Made by a program: the position numbers and the translations under genes | From: Protonemura montana | Taxonomy: Eukaryota; Arthropoda; Insecta; Plecoptera; Nemouridae | Length of the DNA: 64,000 nucleotides | Assembly: GCA_947568835.1 (NCBI GenBank) | Contig: OX387609.1 | Location: 12,579,708-12,643,707, forward strand | Direction of reading: 5' to 3' | In this document: piece after piece, positions 12,880-23,549 of the stretch | How the letters are laid out: each line of letters opens with the position of its first letter | How positions within the stretch are numbered: position 1 is the first letter of the stretch | Notes under the pieces: model-generated | The model's database searches: none | What the model was told of the DNA's origin: nothing | The model's input: only the letters and a program-made list of their open reading frames with translations

Positions 12880-14570
12880 AGTTTGCGTTGAGTTCATTAA
12901 CCAGATGGAAACAGAAAGATGCATTTTTGACTGCGGTTAAGATTGATGATTAGGGAGCTCAATGTTTTGTGGAGTTTCCACAAGAGAAACCATTTCCTAG
13001 TCAAAGAACTTGTCTTAGCGCTTGTCATCTTATAATTGAAGTTGCACTGGAAGGTTGTTGTAAAATTAACATCCGGCGTCAAATGGACCCTTTTTAAAAA
13101 CATCGAGTGCGGCTTTTGAAGCAAAAAGTTTAATTTCCTACGAGTTTCATAGTTGTGCGTTTCCTTGTGTGAAACCGTTTTACAATAAGTAAAATAATAA
13201 AAAGGATTTAAGACGGTAAATATTTGGTTTATTACTATTTAAAAGTAATTTCAGTTCTTCGAGATGGCAATAAACTAAAATAAAGTATATAATAATTAAT
13301 AACGGTCCAGATTCAGAAGGTAAATATTTGGTTTATTAAAATTGTCCGCATCCATATATCTCCGTGGTAGTTCAGTTTTGGATTCCTGGTAGAGAAAAGC
13401 AAGCTGCAGCCAGGGACATATCAGAATTTGGTGCCAGCATGAAGAACAATAAATCTTGGACCGTCCCCCTGCATTGTTTTCGGAATGGCACGGGAGTCAG
13501 CATTGTCAGTCCATGTCTTCAGCTGACTACCGTTGTGAAAAATCCAAGTTTCGTCAAGAAAAAGTGGAGTCCTCGACAGATCGGCCCTAATGTTATTCAC
13601 ATACTCCCTGAGGAAGCCGAATCTCTCGCCTTCTGCTACCTAAACACCATATCCCGGATGACTTTTCGAAAGGATGACAGGCTGCCAGCATACTCCCCGG
13701 AGGTAACGGCTCCTTGCTGCAGGACCGCCAGTGTCACTTTCGAAACTTAAGTCCACAAATATATATTTCTATCAACTAATCATAGCTGAATTCCATTATT
13801 GAAAATGAATCTACGCTGGTGACCGTAGAACACCTCTTCCTAAATTTATTCGGTGTAGTGAATTTAATATTTGTTTTCCCTGGACTAATGGTTTTCCTAA
13901 CTGTCCGGTGGCTAACCTGAAAAAAAAAAACTGGGTTATAATACAAACGAACCAAGACAAAAGTCCGTCTTGCCTAAGTGCTAAGCTAACAGGATTTAGT
14001 GCATATTGATTTTGCAATAATTTAAAACATAAAGCACTTACTTTGAGGATATCAGAAATCCAATCGACTGGCTTCTTGATGTCTCCCAAAATATGACCGG
14101 CCTTTTTCTCACGATTAAAGTGTCGGAACATTAAAAAGATAGCATCCTGAAACTGCCCTTGCAGCGAAACGCCATTCTTCCTAATTTTTGAAGCACTCGT
14201 AATAACGCGAAACTAAATCTATAGAAAAAGAAGAACGTACATACTAAACTAAAATTCCCAATGACTTCTGCTAAAAACCTACACTAGCGGATTCTAGCAA
14301 TGGCTGCCAAAGAGTAGTTTGCAAGCTTGGGTGCTAAAGTTTAAGTAACCGAAAATATATTAATTTGAACTTGGGTTGATAAATATTGATTGTTTTTTAT
14401 TAAATATTTATTTTTACTGATATTATTGAATGTTTCAACCAAAGCAAAACACTTTTTTCTACTTTTAAATCGGATAGTTAATAGTAGCATCATGGTATCA
14501 TGTTTTCTAGATTGGTACGAGCACCCCAGAAAGTAGCAAACTGAAATTAATCCTAGAATATGGTGTCATT
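12880..14570. other. Non-coding stretch, no gene recognised
   Basis: A plus-strand frame of 128 codons (13,364-13,750) starts inside an AT-rich stretch and has no recognisable domain. The minus-strand frame near 13,811-14,131 also lacks motifs. AAATATTTGGTTTATTA is repeated at about 13,218 and 13,322. Confidence 0.45.
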
Positions 14571-14571
14571 C

Positions 14572-14652
14572 GTGGGTAGCTTGACAGGGTGGAATCTCCC
14601 AAATATCATGTATCTTCTATCTATTTCCATGCCTTCCACCCCACCAAGATTT
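14572..14652. repeat. Repeat shared with 32,250-32,330
   Basis: Eighty bases match 32,250-32,330, including GGGTGGAA, TATCTTCTATCT or its counterpart, and CCATGCCTTCCACCCCC(A). On the minus strand both copies keep one frame, VEGM...DR.YMIF..FHPVK.P, which argues for a former coding sequence. Confidence 0.5.
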
Positions 14653-16194
14653 ATTTATAAGTTGTTATCCTGTCATGTAGCATTATCTTGTAAAAATAGC
14701 ATTGTGGTAAACTCAATTTTCCTTTGTACAAGTCATGCAAATATACAGTAGTGACATTCTTTATTTAGCAGATTTGCTGTTTGGTACATAGATTAAGACA
14801 TTTTAAAAGTAACACAGCAATAACTATTATTTATTAATAACAATATATAGGTATTTATAATTTTACTAAAGTTTTACAAAAATTTATGTAATTCGTATAA
14901 TTTAAACATATTGTACTTATGTCCACCAGTATTGCAAGATAAACTGAATAACGAAAAAAATATTGATTTACAAGAAATATTAGCATTTATTTCTTTTCTC
15001 AAAACGGTTAATTTCAACCTTCAAACCATCGTTCAAACTCTGGCACGGTGTCGCGAGGGCAGTGAGATCGGGTCGGTCGTCGACTATTTCAAACGCCACG
15101 AGTTTGTCTTGTTATTCCTGCCACTTGGAGTCTCTCGTCACTGTTATGAACAGAACGGGCTTGCCGAACTTTGACACAATGTACGACATTTCATATATAC
15201 ACCCGGCCAACAATTGGGAGGTCCCAGATTCATATCCTGGTTCGGTTCCACATTTTCGAGCCTTCTCTGTGCACGTGCCCAAAGACAATTAAATGTGTGA
15301 GTAGGGGAGACCGAAGTTGGTTGGCCAACTCTCAATAACTTAAAATCTAATAGGAACTAAAAGCCGAAACTTTAATCGCGACTATCGATGTACACATTTC
15401 GAGATATACGTGAAATTTTCATGTTGCTAGCTTCATTCCACTGGATTTGAGAACGATTTCCGTTTTTGAGAGCTGTTTGGTAAGCATTTCAAAGTCTACT
15501 AATTGTTTCGTACCTATAACAAAGCTGAGGAAACTTAGGGCACTGAGCTACTTCCTGAAACAAAAATTATTTCACGGCATGCTAGAAATTCACTTTAACC
15601 AACAGCTGCACAAGGGTTGTATTAGTGTCTTCCAAGATGGTCAACCAAGCCGTGTGAAGATTAGTTTTTTATTTTTCGCTGGATCTTAAACAATTAAAGA
15701 AATTTTATGAAAGCTCCTGCAGTGTATTCACAAGATTATGAAGTGACGCTCTTTATTGTCTTGCTGTTTACACTTACATTATAATACTTTAAATAAGTAT
15801 AATGTTTCGTATGAAGTACCATTTTGTTAAACCATCCGCGGATGTCTTTCAAATTAATCTCACATCAGTAACTTTTGGTCTTCAGAAATCTGTTTCTCCA
15901 TTTTAATGCGATGTCACCGCTTGTTTGAAAATTGGAGTGATAGTGGCCGAGAAATTTGAAGCGTTCCTATTGGCTGTCTATTAAGTACGCTACTGCGGTT
16001 GCTATACAAGAGTAATATTATCAATCCGCAAAGAACGATTTTGATTTCAAACTTACATTTTCGCATGGTTGATTGTGAAAATCGTGCAAATACTCGGCGT
16101 ATCTTAGGGGCCGATCCAGCTCGTGTCCAAACGGACTTTGCCAGTTTTCTCATATCGCTTTTCTCTTTGTACGCACCGAACAACTTGCGTAAAT

Positions 16195-16310
16195 TCTTCG
16201 TTTTCCTTGGGGGTGCCTACCAGCATGCAACAAAACTCGAGTAACCAATGTGTTGTACGTTTTCAGTATCTTCACAATATTTCAGAAAAGTATTGGTTGA
16301 AATGGGAGAT
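16195..16310. repeat. Direct repeat shared with 8,140-8,250
   Basis: See the partner at 8,140-8,250. The shared core is GGTGCCTACCAGCATGCAAC. The minus-strand frame starting near 16,183 follows directly. Confidence 0.5.
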
Positions 16311-16586
16311 ACAGTCGCCATTAACCTTATATAAAAGCCTTAAATTTGCGATGTTCAACTTTTTAGTTTGTCTCTGGCTGCTGGCTGGGGTAACATTTTT
16401 CTGTACATGTCGTTTTAAATTGCGAAATTTGGTTAAAAACGTGTGCAATTGGGTTATAATTGTTCAAAATTAAAATCTCTATCCTATTGTGACACTTTGA
16501 GGGTGATTTGAAAGCGTTTTTTTGGTGAAATATTGATAATTGTGTTTGAAATTTCCTGCCTAGGAAAATTGGAGCCATGTCTCACA

Positions 16587-16862
16587 GTTCGATTTTTATT
16601 TCATTCAAAACTTGCCTATTACTCACCCGCAGCAGCTCGGTAATACTCTTCATGCATGCCTATGAAAGTTATTGAAGAAATTGAGCCCAAACGCTGTTAT
16701 TTACGTTCGTTTTACGTGAAATAGAAATAATTTTGCAAAAAGTTTGACAGATTCATTCATTTGTTTGGTTTTTTGACCACTGCAGGGTGAACGAATTCTT
16801 GAACTTATCTTTGCGGCAGTGAATTCAGGATATTTAAACGTCAATGTCAATGTCAACGTCAA
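16587..16862. repeat. Tandem duplication, unit 1 (384-bp offset)
   Basis: This unit aligns with 16,971-17,237. Shared landmarks in order are AAAACTTGCCT, CATGCCTAT, AGTTATTGAAGAAA, TCATTTGTTTGGTTTTTT, GGTGAACGAATTCTTGAA and TTATTTA or ATATTTA followed by ACGTCAA. The ACCACTGCA(G/A)GG(T/C)GAACGAAT piece is also found at about 34,215. The unit ends in a GTCAAT hexamer run at about 16,840-16,867. Confidence 0.65.
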
Positions 16863-16867
16863 TGTCA
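16840..16867. repeat. Hexanucleotide microsatellite (GTCAAT)n
   Basis: About five consecutive copies of GTCAAT or GTCAAC are visible. On the minus strand this reads as a Thr-Leu repeat. Confidence 0.85.
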
Positions 16868-16970
16868 AATTCTTTTCAAAATCTCTAGAACTGAAGGGAA
16901 ATAAATGACAGAACTGAAATATTGTTGGTGTCTTGGCTAGCAAGATGAAAAAGAGCCAATTGATTTATCT

Positions 16971-17237
16971 AGATTTTTAATTGATGCAAAACTTGCCTCT
17001 TACTGACCCGTAGTAATTTAATAATACTTGGGATGCATGCCTATTTAAGTTATTGAAGAAACTGAGTGCAAACACTTTAATTCGCTATCGGTTACATAAA
17101 ATATAAATCATTTTGTCAAAAGAGTGACAGACGTAATCATTTGTTTGGTTTTTTTAACACTTCAAGGTGAACGAATTCTTGAAGTTATCTTGACGGCAGT
17201 ACATGGAGGTTATTTACACGTCAAAAAGGATAGGAAA
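16971..17237. repeat. Tandem duplication, unit 2
   Basis: Second unit of the pair starting at 16,587, diverged by scattered substitutions and without the GTCAAT expansion. The roughly 384-bp offset suggests an old tandem duplication or a pair of adjacent element ends. Confidence 0.65.
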
Positions 17238-18101
17238 GTTAAACAATCTATTTACACGCCTATTGGATTTTCACATTTTTGGGAATTTTGTTCTAAAAAA
17301 GCAAGCTTAATGTATCGTCAGCATGAGCATGTTATCTTTACGGTCACTTAGGTACTAAGAAAATACCGATTTAATGCTTGAAAGGCGAAAAATTGGTCAT
17401 AATACGACGATTTTTCTCCGTCTCCAGCCTAGATAAGATCCCGCAGTTGATTCCAAGCGATCATTGATATTTGCGACAATATTGCGAATCACCAACAATC
17501 TTAATTTACTTTGTAGGCTTCTAAGACGTTAAAGAGGTTTTTTTAACAACCAAAAGACAATTTATTATTTTCTTAATGATAATTTTGCCAAAACTAGATT
17601 GTGAGTGACAGATCAAAGCTAAACATTTGACAGGTAAGGTTGACGGATAGTTAGACTCTTTTGAAGTGGTTGATTTTTACTCAATATGAAACAATTTTAC
17701 AATTTTTTACAATTTTTCTGTACTTTTCAACCAAAAATGTACTTCAAATGGCATGAAATGAACTAGGTATTGCTACGGTCATAAAGCTATAAACATCTTG
17801 CCGATGTAATGCCTAATTACTGAGAAATTGTTCAAATACGAAATTACACATAATGCATAATAATAATAATAATACATATAATACACATAATACACATTAG
17901 AAATACCAATTTAGATTTGTTTTTTTTATTTACATTTGATATAATACAAAATTACCATTAAAATATGGAGGAGGTGTCCACGTGATGCTGCAACAAAAAA
18001 ATATTTTTCTTATATCAATTTGGAAACGTAATAAAATTAATACTATACAAGAAATTACAGGCTTTCGTTTACGGTGTCTGTTGAAGATCTTCAGTACTTA
18101 C

Positions 18102-18565
18102 TCTAAGGTCGTAGGAGCTCCTGTGGCGGTTGGGGGGATGTTGGTGGGTGGGGTTGGGCGGGATGGTGGTGGTGGCGTCTTTTTTTTGTTTAATGTCTTC
18201 ATCTCTGAAACAATAAACACCAATCAAGGCTTTCTTATTTCACTAATAATAATGTGTAATAATAATAATATAATAATAATGAACTTGGAGTTCAGGAAGT
18301 GCTAAGTTATCCGTACCTACTGGCTTTTGCGACATATTTATTTTTATTTTTGCATATATAATATAATTATGTACTATATTAAAATGTAATGTAGTTACCT
18401 TTCCGGCGCCTCCGGTGCCGCCGGCGTTTTTTAGTTTTTTTTAAATTCTCCTCAATCACCATCGTTGGCGGCGGCGGCGGCGGCGGCGGCGACGGAGGCG
18501 GAGGCGGCATTGCGAATGCACGTGCTCCTAGCCTATGAAAAACACTAATTCTATTCTGCGCCATG
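18102..18565 (-). CDS. Proline-rich small protein, two-exon model
   Basis: Minus-strand gene model built from splice signals. The first exon (18,565-18,399) follows an acceptor ending TTTCCAG, starts at ATG 18,564 and ends before GGTAAC. It encodes MAQNRISVFHRLG, a run of prolines and serines, then a very basic KKRRRHRRRR tail. The second exon (18,204-18,102) follows an acceptor GTTTCAG and ends before GTAAGT; it continues the same frame with lysines and then more prolines. Both junctions fit GT-AG and keep the frame, which is the main support. The GC-rich triplets contrast with the AT-rich flanks. No known domain is recognised beyond RxSxFxRLG. It could instead be a chance frame over GGC microsatellites; confidence is moderate to low. 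Confidence 0.38.
18460..18510. repeat. GGC trinucleotide repeat
   Basis: At least seven uninterrupted GGC triplets followed by GAC and GGA variants. A second such tract lies at 18,607-18,642. Confidence 0.9.
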
Positions 18566-18599
18566 CTGGAAATGAAAAAAAGCATTTTTCAACTTAATT

Positions 18600-18725
18600 A
18601 TTATCGACGGCGGCGGCGGCGGTGGAGGCGACGGCGGCGGCAGCGCAAACGCCCCGCCTAAGCGATAGAAAATGCTGACACGTTTTTGATCCATTCTGAA
18701 AATGCTAGCAATTGCTAGCACGGTG
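18600..18725 (-). CDS. Duplicate proline-rich exon
   Basis: Just upstream (minus strand) of the proline-rich model lies a second, similar exon-like block. It has an acceptor ending TTTTCAG, then MDQKRVSIFYRLG, then a short Pro/Ser run. The order matches the neighbour exon (MAQNRISVFHRLG plus prolines), so one arose from the other by tandem duplication or both are alternative first exons. A clear GT donor in frame is not visible before the stop. The function is unknown. Confidence 0.35.
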
Positions 18726-19210
18726 TCCTCGTTGATCACCGTGAGGAAGCAGTTGCCATGTACCGACTTCCGGCCAGGTGTATAGCAGCAAATACCAGCC
18801 GAGGAGATTATTCTGTATGTGTCTCTAAAAGTTCAAACACAATTTGTTGCAAGACAGAAATTTTATTCCACGGTTGAACTATAAAGTTGATTAGTCATCA
18901 TGGGCACGTGCGCATCGAACTGAGTGCTCACGGGTGGGATGTCCGGCAGTGACATTCATGGTCGTTGATAGCCCAGTGGCCTTGCACGCGATTGGCAGCA
19001 GTCAACGAGTGCCTTCTGTGTTCAAATATGTATTGTGTAGTCGTTTTTAGTTTTCAGTTGCTAAAAAATTATGCAGTCTACAATTTCCTCGTTAATCGCC
19101 TGTGAAGAACCAGTCGCCCTGTACCAACTACTGTCCGTGTGTAACGCGACCAATGTCCGCCGAGTGGCTTATTTCTGCAGCCGGAGGTGCACATTTTTGC
19201 TGCAAGACAA
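18720..19210. repeat. Diverged direct repeat pair
   Basis: The stretches 18,720-18,870 and 19,078-19,210 share TCCTCGTT(G/A)ATC, a CAGT(T/C)GCC(A/C)TGTACC run, CCGCCGAG or CCAGCCGAG, and TTGCAAGACA or CTGCAAGACA in the same order. They lie about 355 bases apart. The element is not recognised. Confidence 0.5.
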
Positions 19211-19219
19211 ATTGGACAC

Positions 19220-20880
19220 CATCGGCACGTACACATAAAGCTGCGTCTAGGTCAGAGGACGAAAACTTAATCCGTCAGTAAATCAACATTATCCAGGTGA
19301 AAGTCACAGTTCTATTGACTGCTTTTATATTGTCTTGGCGTTGCCCCCCACTCATATAGGGTGAGTCCATTTCTTAAGGTTTATTTAAATTAGTTTCCCT
19401 GTAAAGAAACTTGTCATATCAACCCTAACTGATGCGTCGTTATGCTTCAGTTCTCTTGAACTATTCCGCATTTCCTAAATTTAAATGTTTTTATTAAATT
19501 GCCACAGCATCGTTACCGCGGAACTGTCCTTAATCCCTTCGTCGCTTGCATATTTATCCTTTGGACCTTTTCACAATCATCTCGTTTTTCTAGAGAATCC
19601 AGGTCGTTCTCCAATTACTGAAGCAACGTTTTCTTTGCCTCCATAAGTTGTTCGGCAAAGTGGACTCTGGGCCACTTGTCTTGGCTTTATTCCCAGTTGT
19701 GTGTCTCTTCTTCCAATGAGGACCCATCAGTTGCGTGGTCCACTGATTGCGGTGAAATGTCTAGGATGGCTCGCGGCATTTTACCGGAATATCGTGTTCA
19801 ATGATCTGGTAGTTATACAAGAAAGATCAACGGGTAGAAAAAGAATCAACGCTGAAAAGTACTTTGCAAATCGTATTTGATTGTGAATTTAAGTGGCAAA
19901 CTGACGGCGGCAGGGTCTGGAACTGTTCGACTTGTGCCCGGCCCTGCTGAATGAAAGTGCAGAGGGGCCGTGATGGAGGTCTTGACAGGGACCAGCACGG
20001 TCAGTTTGTGTTCTCGTTATTTCTAAATTTGGTTTTATTAATCAATTCTTTACTCGAACTTGTCAGGTGTTCCTAATAGATAAATAGTTGGACACCCTAA
20101 TTTTATGAACACGAGCAAATGAGATGTTGTATCTTTTGCTGGCTATTGAAGTCTTGACTGGAACTTGATGGACTAGACTTTGTGGAGAAGATTAGTGTGG
20201 CTTTAGGAGCCAACCAGCCGGTTCTACTTCAGAATTTTCTTTTCGCCTTTGTTGCATGTTCGGCTCCCTTCGCCGCTATCTCCCTCTTTAGTGTTAAATG
20301 CCCTCTTTTTTTTTCTCTTTTCTTCTATTGGCTCTTCGGGCTGAAGACGCTTCGGTAACTCTGCGTCCTATTCTCGCGTTAACTTTAACGCCGTGCACAA
20401 GGTAACGCAAAGTTGTATTCATAATCGCCATTCTGATTAAACCTTGGCCGCACTCGCGCCGCTCTTCACATCCGTGGTTGTCGATACCTTCTTTTCACTT
20501 GCACTGTGTCATCTGGATTCGGGAGTCAAAGTTGGTCTAAACTTCATCCCATCTTCCCTGCGATTTCTCTTCTACGGACGAAACTGGTCCTTGCCATCTT
20601 CTTGACCGACTGTTGTGGTGGTAGTCGTCGTGTGGTGTTGGTGCCGCTTGATAGCCGTCTCGGAGGCCAGCTGACTGCACTCACTCAACGGGACCAACAG
20701 TCGCGCATTTTTCCTAACAGCTGGAAGAGAATCAACTAGGATGATTCTAGTAAAATCTTTCGTATAATTTTACACAATTTCAACTTGTGATTTTCACAGA
20801 ACTGTGTCTGAGCCAAGAAGCTTGGCAACAGTAACGATCGAAGCCCTCGCGGCAGCTTCCGGGTCGGAAGCCCGACCCGG
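19220..20880. other. Non-coding stretch with one old repeat fragment
   Basis: Apart from the 70-base R6 fragment at about 19,710-19,780, I see no coding pattern, RNA gene or element end here. Confidence 0.5.
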
Positions 20881-20893
20881 ACAGGCCAGGGGC

Positions 20894-21253
20894 TTACTTT
20901 ACGATGGCGTCCCACAAACTCTCGTACCCCGAGTCCCAGCTCTGTAAATCTCGCATTTCGGGTTGCTGGCAGCGATCGACGGATTGGTGCCCAGATTGTA
21001 AAGGCTTGCGTTGACGGAAGAGAGAGGTTACTGTCACTGGTTCATAAGAAAAATTAATCCTGACGTGGAGCGGTGATTCCTGGACTTCATTCCGTACCTC
21101 GACACATATGTCCTTCCATGTTGGGCAAGGGCGACTGTGGTGGATCTGCAGCGTTGATATCTCGGTACACGTCACCATAAAATAAAGCATCAGATCGGTC
21201 AGCCAGGGCCTTGTGGTTGCTCGCCCGCTCGCAACTGTCACTACTCGAGTCAC
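20894..21253 (-). CDS. Hypothetical ORF, 119 codons
   Basis: A minus-strand frame of 119 codons with mixed amino-acid use, ending at TAA. It has no recognisable domain, signal peptide or membrane span, and no clear splice partner. The AT content of the flanks is higher than that of the frame, which is weak support for coding. It may be chance; I do not know its function. Confidence 0.2.
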   Translation of the reverse strand: MTRVVTVASGRATTRPWLTDLMLYFMVTCTEISTLQIHHSRPCPTWKDICVEVRNEVQESPLHVRINFSYEPVTVTSLFRQRKPLQSGHQSVDRCQQPEMRDLQSWDSGYESLWDAIVK

Positions 21254-21889
21254 GGCTCATCACAACTTGCTTATTTGTTGATTCGTATTATAGGCCGTGA
21301 AAATGAGTTGTGAAACTTAATGCTATTGTTATTTTCATACCATTTGTGTAACTATGGTTATTCTCTAGCTGTCAGGTAAAAAACGAATAACCAAAATATA
21401 TCTGTCCTCGGTGGCGAAAAAAAATTGTTACCAAAATCGGCGTTGTACCGTTCTTCTGATCCAGGTGTTGGATTTCTTACCGTAGTCATGAGATGTTTCT
21501 CTAAAGGGTCGCAAGAATCACCTTGAAAATGAATTTGATATTAGTTAGATAAAGTGAGATACAAACTTGTATATTTGTATATAAGTATTAGAGTGATTCA
21601 CTTGAAGTTTGGTCATTTCGTGCCAGCATGCAGCAAGCATATCCATTGCTTTAACTGTGCTAAAATGTATGTAATGAGTTATTTTTCAGCTAGCTAAGTA
21701 ATATATTATGTAAAAAATGGCATGAGCTCTAAACCAGAACGGATTAATTATTTAGGAAAATAGGCACTGTAATTGTAAGGCTAGAACTGACAATGGGAAG
21801 GTTTGGAATACTTAAAACAGGATGTGGTTATTTATCATTTTAGCTTTAGTTTCGTATTCCTGTTGCGGCTGATGAGCGAGACCGCCTCA

Positions 21890-22800
21890 CTATTGCTTTG
21901 CCTGACATACCCAACAGCCATCCTATTATTTGACCATCGTCCAGACCCCGCTTTATGTAGTTATATGCCTCCAAAAGAAGCTGTCGTGGGTGCTGCCCGG
22001 TCAGCGAACGACAATGTTCATTATGAACCGGTCAGCCCTGCAAATAGCCTGCACATTTTGGGAGTGCCTTCCGTGCCGGTTCACATAATTTGGCTCGTCT
22101 ACCTTGGGAGCCTTTCTGTCAATTTGGGATCCGTCGATCACGCCCAGTAGATTTGGAAATTGTTGAAATTCAAAGAATCCTGTAAGAAGGAACATGTTTC
22201 ACAAATATGATCCATAAACATACAAAATACAATGTTGTGCTATCTTATGAAAATAAAGGCACACCAATTTTTATTTTCATAGACCACATATAGTAACTCG
22301 TACACAGGCAGCCAGTTTGGGCTTGCATTGTAGTGAGATATTAAATTAGTAGTGCATTATAACATCTTACCAGTCTTTCTTTCTGCCATCGCAATGGGAT
22401 CGTCAACGGGTACTGGATGTATTGCGGGGCCAAGACAACCATAGCCCTACCAAATGTATTCATCACCCTGCTGAAACTTGACTGGCTGATGCCCTACACA
22501 TCACCCAAAACGTTTTGAAAAGTACCAGAGGCCATGAATGAAGACTAACAAGAACCTGCGTCATGACAGGCAATGCGTGCGATCTAAATTAGCGCAGGCT
22601 CCAATACCTCACTTAATTCCACAATAACATGTCCTGGAAACCGATAATGTCGCATCAGATAGTTGTCGGAAATTGCTAAAAAATCTAATCATTGGCAAAA
22701 AAGTATCTCGGGCCGAACTTCTTCTTGATTACGTTCTCTTAGGTTGTGCAGATAGGCAACGATGTACGAACCACGGGACCAAAGCCAACGAAATTAACTG
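21890..22800 (-). pseudogene. Harbinger transposase remnant, N-terminal half
   Basis: Minus-strand fragments appear in the order expected for a PIF/Harbinger DDE transposase. At 22,660-22,600 comes NYLMRHYRFPGHVIVELSEV, then at 22,545-22,370 a QNVLGDV...SQSSFSRVMNTF region, then LAPQYIQYP. At about 22,150 follows FPNLLGVIDGSQIDRKAP with YVNRHGRHSQNVQ. GVIDGxxI carries the first catalytic aspartate of DDE_Tnp_4. Just after, a tryptophan codon of the usual WPGSxHDS is a TGA stop. Several other stops and frame changes occur, so it is dead. The C-terminal half is not found downstream in this orientation. Confidence 0.8.
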
Positions 22801-23099
22801 CCTAGGTAAATAATGTAATTTGTACTTACAGCTTCCCACTACGTAACTGACTTGGGCTTTCAGAATCGGCCAGAGTCACATCTCTATGTCTTCTCGTGCT
22901 CTGGAAATAAATATAATGTGTTATTAAGCCGATGGCAATCGAATGAAGGTTCGATACTGCAAATAGTTCCTACAGGATGCACTCACTCTCTGTGGTGAGG
23001 GGTCAAATTTTATCACTGTTCTTTCTCCATCCCAGTTCTCTGATGCATCATATTCTTGGTCACGTGGTGGTTTTAACATGACTACAATTTAACAATGAC

Positions 23100-23540
23100 T
23101 ATGACAATAACGGCCACTGTAAATATTGCATTAAATATGCTCAATTTTTAAACTTGGGTCCGCAGGCGGCTCGGGCTCGTTCATGCCAATGGCCAGGTTG
23201 TGGAGGACAGCGTAGGTAACGATAAAGTTTTGCCCCCTGGCAAGTCAAAAACGTAGCCAGAGGATAGCCGAATTTTGGCACCATATTGCCGCTCTTACAG
23301 TCCCCCTAGTACTTGTTAGGCACTCATTGTATGTTTCTTCGGGAAAGGTGGGATACTGAACTGGTTTCACCCGGTATGAATTCGCAGAATAACCGGAGTC
23401 GCCCAGGATCAGGGACATTGTTAAATATCATCGTTACCGCCCAAGAATATTGTTGACTAGGTTGTTTCCACCGTATCGGATCAGGAACTCCCTCAGAGAA
23501 CTTTTGTCAAGTCGTCGGGCGCTGTCTAAGGTCGGCACGT
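23100..23540 (-). pseudogene. Harbinger transposase remnant, C-terminal half
   Basis: On the minus strand, 23,440-23,290 reads LILGDSGYSANSYRVKPV, then YNECLTSTRGTVRAAI. GDSGY carries the second catalytic aspartate and the T-R-x-x-V-x-x-x-I stretch matches the region of the final glutamate. At that point V-R-A-A-I replaces the usual V-E-R-x-x, so the catalytic Glu is absent. After a frame change, 23,235-23,150 reads YAVLHNLAIGMNEPEPPAD, the usual C-terminal motif. This half lies upstream of the N-terminal half at 22 kb, so the two are separate copies or have been rearranged. Confidence 0.78.
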
Positions 23541-23549
23541 CCTGTTGTT

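Noticed and set aside
13364-13750. 128-codon plus-strand frame as a gene
   Set aside because: No recognisable domain, no splice signals and no second copy.
18379-18739. Collagen-like or antifreeze-like protein from the GGC repeat strand
   Set aside because: The proline runs come directly from trinucleotide repeats; only the splice-supported model is kept, at low confidence.
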